A stretch of DNA of 41,785 bases from positions 1-41,785 of the forward strand of contig NZ_LXTT01000027.1 in NCBI RefSeq assembly GCF_001683915.1. Reading direction: 5' to 3'. This DNA is from Allomuricauda sp. CP2A. Its GTDB lineage: Bacteria > Bacteroidota > Bacteroidia > Flavobacteriales > Flavobacteriaceae. Position numbers and translations under genes: made by a program. Of this stretch, positions 8,301 to 15,897 are shown piece by piece. Position 1 is the stretch's first letter. Each line of letters starts with the position of its first letter. Below the pieces are notes generated by a model. That model saw only the letters and a program-made list of their open reading frames with translations. It ran no database searches and was not told the DNA's origin.

Positions 8301-9650
8301 TTATTTTTTCCAACCCATTTCAATTTCTTCCAAAGTCTTGCCCTTGGTCTCAGGAATCATTTTATATGTGAATCCCCATAGGAAAATGGCATTGACCATA
8401 AACAACCAAAATGTATAGGAAGGTCCTAGGTCACTCAATAAAACGGGGGTGAATTGTGATATTAGCATAACCCCTATCCATAGTACCATTACACATATGG
8501 ACATGGCCACCCCGCGCACTTTTGTTGGAAAAATTTCCGAAATCAACACCCATGGGATAGGCCCTAAGGAAGATGCAAAACAAGCTACAAAACCCAATAT
8601 GAAAATGAGCAGCCATGGTCCTTGAAGAGCATCAAATCGATATAAGCCCCCAATGACCAACAAACATATTATCATACCCATTATTCCCCATAACAATAGT
8701 TTTCTTCTCCCTGCTTTATCTATATATTTAATGGCTACAAAGGTGAATACGGAGTTTATCACGCCAATAAGAACCGTTTGCATAAGGGCAGAGTCCACCC
8801 CAAAACCAGCAGATTTCAATATTTCCGGAGCGTAATACATAATGGCATTTATACCGGTAATCTGTGAAAAAAGTGCAAGGACAATCCCAATAATGATCGC
8901 GGTCCTGAATCCCTTTTCGAACAATTCCGACAATTTGCCCTTTTCCTGTTGGAGGGCCGTCTTTATTTCTTGATGGACTTTTAGTGCTTCTTCCTTCGGA
9001 TTCAATCTTTCCAAGATTTGAAGGGCAACTGCATTGTTTCCATTTTTGGAGAGCCACCTTGGGCTTTCGGGCACGAAAAACAAGGCCACCAAAAACAATA
9101 TGGCTGGTATAGCCTCTGACCCCAGCATATAACGCCATCCATATTCAATATTCCAAGTTTCATCGCCTGATTGCGCCACTAAATAATTGCAGAAATACAC
9201 TATGATAATTCCCAAAACGATTCCCAACTGGTACAGAGAGACCAAAGAACCTCTTTTTTCCGCCGGTGAAATCTCCGAAATATACAAAGGTGAAAGCATG
9301 GAAGCCGCACCAACTCCTACACCTCCAATGATCCTTGTAATCACCAAAAGTGTGAAACTTGGTGCCAACAAACAACCAACGGCAGACAGGGCAAATAGCA
9401 ACGCTGTGATGATCAAGGCCTTTTTACGGCCAATCCTATCGGCTGTATACCCAGCTGTCAAGGCTCCAATAACACAGCCCACAATGGCACTGGACACTGC
9501 CCACCCTTTTAGTGAAGGGGTCAGGGAGAACTTCGTTTCCATAAAACCGATAGCTCCGGAGATCACAGCAGTGTCATATCCGAACAAAAATCCGCCCAGG
9601 GCCCCAATGGCCGTAATCTTTAAAAGGTAATTGTTTTTTTGTGCTTCCAT
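8301..9650 (-). CDS. MFS sugar transporter, sugar porter (SP) family
   Basis: The 449-residue protein has twelve predicted membrane helices. Sugar-porter signatures are GFLFGYDTAVISGAIG in TM1, DRIGRKKALI between TM2 and TM3, PESPRWLSKNG after TM6 and PETKGKTLEEIE at the C-terminus. Members import hexoses or pentoses by proton symport or facilitated diffusion. The ATG at 9650 lies inside the last codons of the kinase-isomerase gene (31-nt overlap). There is no alternative Met before residue 32, so the overlap is real and suggests coupled translation. Its placement next to the fused kinase-isomerase suggests it imports the monosaccharide released by GH92, most likely mannose (inference). Confidence 0.93.
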   Translation of the reverse strand: MEAQKNNYLLKITAIGALGGFLFGYDTAVISGAIGFMETKFSLTPSLKGWAVSSAIVGCVIGALTAGYTADRIGRKKALIITALLFALSAVGCLLAPSFTLLVITRIIGGVGVGAASMLSPLYISEISPAEKRGSLVSLYQLGIVLGIIIVYFCNYLVAQSGDETWNIEYGWRYMLGSEAIPAILFLVALFFVPESPRWLSKNGNNAVALQILERLNPKEEALKVHQEIKTALQQEKGKLSELFEKGFRTAIIIGIVLALFSQITGINAIMYYAPEILKSAGFGVDSALMQTVLIGVINSVFTFVAIKYIDKAGRRKLLLWGIMGMIICLLVIGGLYRFDALQGPWLLIFILGFVACFASSLGPIPWVLISEIFPTKVRGVAMSICVMVLWIGVMLISQFTPVLLSDLGPSYTFWLFMVNAIFLWGFTYKMIPETKGKTLEEIEMGWKK

Positions 9651-12352
9651 ACTCTACTGTTGATTATAGGCCCGTTTTTACTGATCTCCAGTTTAACATT
9701 GGATTGGACCACTTTGGCAGTTCCTGTACCCAAATTTTTGATGGTATAACTACCCGCGGCAGCTGGAACCACAAATGTCTCCGCATAGTGCACATCCATA
9801 CTTCTTCCATTGGCCATAACATTGATTTTGGTACCCTCCACTAAATTAAGGATATGACACTGCACATTGGTCGATACGGTCATTTCACTATCTAGTTCAT
9901 ATCTATGGATTTCGTAAAAATGCTTAGAGTGTGTAGGCAGCTTAATCATTTTCCAGTCATCACCAGACTGCAACACCTCTGGTTTGGAGATATACTCCGC
10001 TTGCACCTTATCTCCCTGACATTCCATATTGAGGTTTTCTACACCACGCTTTATGTTCAACGGCCTTGGTTTTCCATCCAAATCCATTCGCATCCAATCA
10101 TACATCTTAAATGTAAAGATGTAAGGTGTACTACTGATTTCCAAAACCAAGTTACCAATTCCGGAACAATGTACCGTTCCGTTTGGTATAAGGAAGAGGT
10201 CGTGTTTTTTTGCCTCAAAGGTTTGGACATAATCCTCAACCGGCATAGGTTTTGCTTCACTATGACTCTGTTCCAAGGCATTGCGGAATTCTTCTTTTTG
10301 AACGCCTTCGTTGAACCCTAAATAGACTTTCGCTCCAGGTTCCGCATCCAATATGTAATAGGTTTCATCCTGAGTGAAATTATGTCCAAAATTTTCTCGC
10401 ATATACGCAACCGTGGGATGACATTGTAGGGATAGATTTTGTCCATTAACCGTATCCAAGTAATCAAATCGAATAGGGAATTCGGTACCAAAAATACTTG
10501 CAGCTTCACCCAAAATAGCCTGATTGTCCTGGAACATCAAAAAATCAAAGGATATTTCCAGCCTCACTCCATTTTTAGAGATTACAATTCCATTTTCCGG
10601 GGCGATCAACTCAAAGGACCAGGCATAATTAGGTACGTCTTGGGCCAACTCACCAAATCTCTCCTTCATCCAATCGCCTCCCCAAATTCCAGGGGAAAAC
10701 CAAGGTCTTGGTCTAAAGGCATGTGATGCCATTTCTTGTAGTCCCTTCCTCAAGGTATTGCCGTCACACCAAGTAATGTCACTCCCAAACTGTCCATCAA
10801 CAACAAAATCAATATCCTTTAAAAGTTGTTGCTTGTGTTTATTGAGTACCTGCCAATCAATAAAGTACATCCGCTTGTACTGTTGTTTGTTATCCTCAAC
10901 CATGACATTGCCCAAATTGGCAACTTGTCCAGCTCTGGAACGGAACTGTATTTCGTTCTTGGGTACATCTATATAGATAATGGTCCCTTTCTGCCCACTT
11001 AAGGCCGCCCCTGGTCCATAAAAAATATTTAGTATTCCCTCCATCGGCTGGATTGAGTTTAGCTTCTGGTTATCAAAGAAATCTTTAAGGTTACCTGGAT
11101 AGATTTTACCAAAAACTGGGTCGTCCCCACCCAAAAACGGTTCAACCATATTATTTATGACATCAGCTTCCTTATATGCCGAGGCCATATCATAGCTCAT
11201 ATGTTCCACCTTTCTTGTTTGAAGTGCTGCGGAAATCTGGGCCATGAACTCTTCCCAGTATGCGCCCATATAACCATCTATGAGAACACACCCCTCTTTG
11301 GGAAGTTCGTCAATAAGGCTTTCCACACCCATGGAAACGGTCCCTGTTGCAATTTCAAAAGAGGGGTACACCGTATAGCCTTCATCTTTTCTAGACTCAT
11401 CTGCTCGCATTGGCATCACATACTGCTCCGTTTTTCTTTTTGTGTTCAATTTATTCTGTTTAATGGTTAAATGAATGACGGCACCTACTATGGCCGCGTT
11501 GGCCGTGCCTTTTGTAATTCGAATATTTTGGGGGGTCGCAAAACACGTTTCGAATGCGTTGTTGAACAAGTGATAACTTTTTGAGATACTGCCGCCAATA
11601 ACAAGGGCATCCGGTTTGAACGAGCCAGAAAGTGAACACATCACTTCTCCCAAATGTTGTCCATATTGTTCAAAAATGTCTCTTGCTTTTTCAGAGGTTA
11701 CCGCATGGTCTGCTATTTGTTTCACATTGTCCACGGACTCTCCAAAAGTTTTGAAAAAAGTATCCAAAAACCATTGGGTAGAAATCCAGTCCTCAACTCT
11801 TTTCCCCTTAAAGGGAAGGTTGTAAATATTGCCATCCTCGGGTATATGGTCGCTATTTGTAACCACTTTTCCATCGACCACAAATCCTGACCCAATTCCC
11901 GTGCCCAGCGTTACCCCTAGGACTTTACCGCTATGCAAATTATTGGAATAGGTCTCACCAAGTACAAAGCTATCGGCATCATTAAGGAAGGCTATCTGTT
12001 CAATAGATTCCAAGGTGTCTTGTAGATGGGACCACAAGAACAGTTTAATATTGACCCCATATAGGGAATCAAATTTATTTAGCCCAAAGATGTATGAAAC
12101 ACCTTGTCCATAATCGAATGGACCGGGTACGGATATTCCAATGCCCTTGATCGGTTTTTGAAAATTTGTAATGGTCTGCTTTATAGCCCGGATCAATTGG
12201 TTCAATACAGGCAGGGCCGATAATCCACTATCCACAGGAAAACGCTCTACTGTTCCTGTTAACAAAGACATCTTATCGGTATCGACAACACCCATGGCAA
12301 AATGGCTGCCACCTATATCTATACCGAGGTAGTACGTATTTTTATCCTGCAT
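9620..12352 (-). CDS. Fusion of ROK-family sugar kinase and class I mannose-6-phosphate isomerase
   Basis: The 910-residue cytoplasmic protein has two enzymes in one chain. Residues 1-300 are a ROK kinase: phosphate loop LGIDIGGSH, GISVPGPFD, catalytic block FLNDADSFVLGE (Asp125) and GVTLGTGIGSGF. The usual ROK zinc motif CxCGxxGC is absent; GNIYNLPFKGKRVEDW occupies that region. Residues 330-545 are a linker domain that I know as the N-terminal half of long Bacteroidetes PMIs. Residues 546-790 are type I phosphomannose isomerase with likely zinc ligands Gln643/His645 (LQCHP), Glu663 (DETYY) and His728 (GTVHCSG). ROK kinases can phosphorylate mannose; PMI converts mannose-6-phosphate to fructose-6-phosphate. 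A mannose-to-glycolysis shunt in one protein fits the GH92 and MFS neighbours. The kinase substrate is inferred. Confidence 0.9.
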   Translation of the reverse strand: MQDKNTYYLGIDIGGSHFAMGVVDTDKMSLLTGTVERFPVDSGLSALPVLNQLIRAIKQTITNFQKPIKGIGISVPGPFDYGQGVSYIFGLNKFDSLYGVNIKLFLWSHLQDTLESIEQIAFLNDADSFVLGETYSNNLHSGKVLGVTLGTGIGSGFVVDGKVVTNSDHIPEDGNIYNLPFKGKRVEDWISTQWFLDTFFKTFGESVDNVKQIADHAVTSEKARDIFEQYGQHLGEVMCSLSGSFKPDALVIGGSISKSYHLFNNAFETCFATPQNIRITKGTANAAIVGAVIHLTIKQNKLNTKRKTEQYVMPMRADESRKDEGYTVYPSFEIATGTVSMGVESLIDELPKEGCVLIDGYMGAYWEEFMAQISAALQTRKVEHMSYDMASAYKEADVINNMVEPFLGGDDPVFGKIYPGNLKDFFDNQKLNSIQPMEGILNIFYGPGAALSGQKGTIIYIDVPKNEIQFRSRAGQVANLGNVMVEDNKQQYKRMYFIDWQVLNKHKQQLLKDIDFVVDGQFGSDITWCDGNTLRKGLQEMASHAFRPRPWFSPGIWGGDWMKERFGELAQDVPNYAWSFELIAPENGIVISKNGVRLEISFDFLMFQDNQAILGEAASIFGTEFPIRFDYLDTVNGQNLSLQCHPTVAYMRENFGHNFTQDETYYILDAEPGAKVYLGFNEGVQKEEFRNALEQSHSEAKPMPVEDYVQTFEAKKHDLFLIPNGTVHCSGIGNLVLEISSTPYIFTFKMYDWMRMDLDGKPRPLNIKRGVENLNMECQGDKVQAEYISKPEVLQSGDDWKMIKLPTHSKHFYEIHRYELDSEMTVSTNVQCHILNLVEGTKINVMANGRSMDVHYAETFVVPAAAGSYTIKNLGTGTAKVVQSNVKLEISKNGPIINSRVWKHKKTITF

Positions 12353-12358
12353 GAAGCT

Positions 12359-15300
12359 TTAATCTTGATTGGTTTTAAACGCTATTTCGGCATTCTTCGG
12401 CAAAACAATCTTTTTGGTGGATTGCGATAAATAACCCGCACCGTTATAGAATTCTATTTTTCTTTTTATTCCCTTTTCCAAAGTAATTGTCCCAGATTGC
12501 ACATTCGCCGGAACTGCTGTTATATTGTCAAGCTCTTTCTGAATTCTATGGACTTGAAGGCTATCCATGTTGCATGAAGAAACCAAAAGTTCCCCATCTT
12601 GCCCCACGACCCTGACCAAGGCCCGGGCATTCCCATGTATTAAAAAACCAGTGGCCTTATGGTCCATAGGCACAAAGTTCCCTTTTCCATCCCCTTTTAA
12701 AACAAGCCCTAGAAAAGCATCGTTCTGCCCATAACCCACTTCGTAATCGTAGAAATTTCCAATGAGGACCGCATCGAGATTGCCATCTTGATCTAAATCA
12801 GTAATATCGGTACCCATAACCGAGGCCCATTGAGCTTCCTTTGGTAATTCCTTTAATTTGAATTTACCTTCTCCAAGGTTCTCAACATATATGCTTTTTA
12901 GCTGTCTTACTTCTTTCTTAATAGGGTTTTCCTCCATACTGTTCAAAAGAAGGTCCTTGATCTCTAGATCGGCATAGGAACGGTAGTTTTTATATCTACT
13001 TTTAATGGAAACCATTTGTTCCGCCAATAAATCCCTGGATGCCAAAGGATAACTTTTAAAGCCTCCTTCAGGACTCAAACTATATTGAGAAATAAGTGGG
13101 TCTATCTTCCCATCCCTATCAAAATCACCTACATATAGCTCCATAGGATATTCTTCTGTTGCACTATAGACACTGTTCAACCCTTGATTTCCAATGATGT
13201 AATCCGTATCTCCATCATTATCAAAATCCCCGCCATTGATGCTATTCCACCAACCTGTTGAAATGGGTAATTCTATCTTTTCGAAGCTTTCTTTTTGATT
13301 TAGATAAATAGTTATTGGCATCCACTTTCCAACAACCATAAGATCGGTCCGACCATCATTGTCCACATCCGTCCAAAGTGCCGAGGACACCATGCCCAAC
13401 TCTTGTTCACCCAATCTGTCCGCAGTTACATCAGAGAATTTGCCTTCATTATTTTCCAATACATAGCTTTTGGGCGACACCCCATAACTTCCAGGAACCA
13501 CCATTCCACCAACAAAAAGATCAAGGTCTCCATCCTGATCATAGTCCGAAGCAACTGCACAGCTCCCGCTTGTACTCATATTGGGTAAAGCGTCAACGGA
13601 CAAGGATAAATTTCCTTGACCATCATTTAAGTACAATCTATCCTGATAATATCCCGGTTTCATCAATGAAAACTCAGACCCCCCACTAACCACGTAGAGA
13701 TCATTATCACCATCATTGTCCGCATCAAACCATAAACTGCCAACATCTTCGTGTTCAGCATCCATCCCCAAAGTATTGGCGATAAATTTCCCGTCCATGA
13801 TTTGTATATGCAGTTGACCGGGAAAGCCATGTGAACCCCCTATAAAAATATCATCCAGACCATCCCCATTGGCATCGGCAACTGCAAGTGAGGGTCCACT
13901 AGTAGAGAATTTCTGTGGAATAAGTGGTTCTATATCAAAATCTGAAAATGGAATTTCTTGGTGTTCAAACTGGAGCAACCCATCCACCTTTGCAAACATT
14001 CGTCCCTCTTCTAAATCCCTTTTCGGCAAGACTGTTTCGGAAGCATCGGTATATCGAAGTGTTGCGATGGAATCCATGACTGAATTGCCATAAGATTTTC
14101 TCTTTCCATCTGGCCAAACTACCACAAGACTGTCCTTTTTCTTATGCTTTTGAAAAGCAAAATACAGTGAAGGCGCCACACTGGATTGAAACCCGCGTGT
14201 GGTGTAGTTTTCCAAAAATTGAACACTACCATCTGCATAAACCCATACTTTCGCCCCTATCCCATTTGGGTTGGCTTGTGGACCTTCAAAATTTAATTTT
14301 AACCCATTACGTCTTTCATTTCCTTTATGGGACGATGTGTTTTCCAGTACACTTGCTTTTTCATTAATGTTATTGGTAACAATGTCCAAATCTCCATCAT
14401 TGTCCAGGTCTGCGTACACCGCACCATTTGAAAATCCTAGCGACCCTGGTGCCCATTTTAATGATGTATCTTCAAAATTCAGGCCTCCGTTGTTCTTATA
14501 AAAGTAGTTTTGGAGTGGAACCTCTGGTAATTTGTTTATACTGGCCAAATATATACTGTCCGCTTCCTCTCGGGTCCTAAATTTGAACTGTTTCCTTCGA
14601 TAAACAATAAAATCCAGATCGGTCATATCTTTCAGATAGCCCGTGGTAATGAACATATCCTTAAGACCGTCCCCATCATAATCCGCCATTAGCCCTCCCC
14701 AACTCCAGTCGGTGCTACTTATTCCCATAAGTTGGCCCACCTCACTGAACGGGGCATGCTCGCCATTGTTCAACTGGAAGGTGTTTCTCATGTATTGGGG
14801 TTGATATCCCAAACTTTTACTGAATTCAAATAAATTATAATTGGGTTTGTTCAGCATTAGCTTTCTGCGGCGATTATCCGACGGCAACATGTCCAATACT
14901 AAAATATCGGTAAGGCCATCGTTGTTGATATCCGCAATATCGTTGCCCATGCCATTATGGCTCTGATGGCTGAGATATGCCTTGGTCCGATCTATAAATG
15001 TTCCATCACCTTGATTGATGTAGAGAATATCATTGGAAATAAAATCGTTGGACACATAGATATCGGGGTACCCATCTTGATTTAGATCGCTTATCCCAAC
15101 ACCAAGGCCAAATCCCTCAATAGTAATACCTGCTTCTTGGGAAAACTCTGTAAACGTTGGATGCCCTAATGACCCCACACCATCGTTTCTGTATAGTTTG
15201 TCGGTACTTTCAGATTCACCGTTCAGTTTTCTTGGTACAGGATTGTTCATTCCTGTCATTTGGTGCATATGGTTGAGTAAATACATATCCAGATCACCGT

Positions 15301-15853
15301 CCAGATCATAATCGAAAAAGGCTGCTTGTGTGGAATAAGCGGGGTCTGCCAAACCATATTCTTGGGCCATTTCAACAAAGGTTCCATCCTTTTGGTTAAT
15401 ATATAGCAGGTTCTTACGTTGGTCAGGATCTAAATGCCCGGATCTGCACACATATATGTCCAACCAACCATCTGTATTAATATCCACCATGCTCACACCA
15501 GAAGACCATCCTTCTGATGCCAGACCGGATTCCTTGGTAACATCCTTAAACTTTAACCCGCCTTGATTGAGGTACAGTTGATTGGAAACTTGGTTTCCGG
15601 TAAAAAAAAGATCATCCCATCCGTCGTTATTTATATCACCCACAGCCACACCACCGCCATTGAAATAGTAGATATAGTTAAGGATATTCAAATCATCATC
15701 CAAAGGAAGATCATTGGAAAAATGGATCCCAGAGACTTTGGCCGCCACTGGCTGGAAGAGGTTTTCCCCCCGCTTTGTACCTTCTGTGCACGACGCACCC
15801 AAAATCAAGAGTACAAAAGACAAAATCCCAGATGTCACAATCCCTTTTTTCAT
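12359..15853 (-). CDS. Large FG-GAP/VCBS-repeat lipoprotein with UnbV/ASPIC-like middle domain
   Basis: The 1164-residue product has a lipoprotein signal peptide ending in GASC (Cys22). I count about fourteen calcium-loop motifs of DxDxDGxxD type, for example DINNDGWDD, DYDLDGDLD, DLNQDGYPD, DADNDGDND, DFDNDGDTD and DFDRDGKID. They are distributed over two propeller-like halves. Between them lies a UnbV/ASPIC-like stretch (NGIGAKVWVYADG, VVVWPDGKRKSYG). Such proteins in Bacteroidetes PULs are surface-exposed and presumed to bind glycan; enzymatic activity is not established. It sits between GH92 and the kinase-isomerase, 6 nt from the latter and 44 nt from the former, so it belongs to the operon. 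Integrin-like adhesion is an alternative reading, but the PUL context favours glycan capture. Confidence 0.85.
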   Translation of the reverse strand: MKKGIVTSGILSFVLLILGASCTEGTKRGENLFQPVAAKVSGIHFSNDLPLDDDLNILNYIYYFNGGGVAVGDINNDGWDDLFFTGNQVSNQLYLNQGGLKFKDVTKESGLASEGWSSGVSMVDINTDGWLDIYVCRSGHLDPDQRKNLLYINQKDGTFVEMAQEYGLADPAYSTQAAFFDYDLDGDLDMYLLNHMHQMTGMNNPVPRKLNGESESTDKLYRNDGVGSLGHPTFTEFSQEAGITIEGFGLGVGISDLNQDGYPDIYVSNDFISNDILYINQGDGTFIDRTKAYLSHQSHNGMGNDIADINNDGLTDILVLDMLPSDNRRRKLMLNKPNYNLFEFSKSLGYQPQYMRNTFQLNNGEHAPFSEVGQLMGISSTDWSWGGLMADYDGDGLKDMFITTGYLKDMTDLDFIVYRRKQFKFRTREEADSIYLASINKLPEVPLQNYFYKNNGGLNFEDTSLKWAPGSLGFSNGAVYADLDNDGDLDIVTNNINEKASVLENTSSHKGNERRNGLKLNFEGPQANPNGIGAKVWVYADGSVQFLENYTTRGFQSSVAPSLYFAFQKHKKKDSLVVVWPDGKRKSYGNSVMDSIATLRYTDASETVLPKRDLEEGRMFAKVDGLLQFEHQEIPFSDFDIEPLIPQKFSTSGPSLAVADANGDGLDDIFIGGSHGFPGQLHIQIMDGKFIANTLGMDAEHEDVGSLWFDADNDGDNDLYVVSGGSEFSLMKPGYYQDRLYLNDGQGNLSLSVDALPNMSTSGSCAVASDYDQDGDLDLFVGGMVVPGSYGVSPKSYVLENNEGKFSDVTADRLGEQELGMVSSALWTDVDNDGRTDLMVVGKWMPITIYLNQKESFEKIELPISTGWWNSINGGDFDNDGDTDYIIGNQGLNSVYSATEEYPMELYVGDFDRDGKIDPLISQYSLSPEGGFKSYPLASRDLLAEQMVSIKSRYKNYRSYADLEIKDLLLNSMEENPIKKEVRQLKSIYVENLGEGKFKLKELPKEAQWASVMGTDITDLDQDGNLDAVLIGNFYDYEVGYGQNDAFLGLVLKGDGKGNFVPMDHKATGFLIHGNARALVRVVGQDGELLVSSCNMDSLQVHRIQKELDNITAVPANVQSGTITLEKGIKRKIEFYNGAGYLSQSTKKIVLPKNAEIAFKTNQD

Positions 15854-15897
15854 TGTCGATCCCTTCTTTTGATGGAAGGTTCCTTTATTCTATGCGT

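Noticed and set aside
9641..11890. Many plus-strand open frames opposite the PUL genes
   Set aside because: They are shadows of long, clearly conserved minus-strand genes and lack any recognisable domain.
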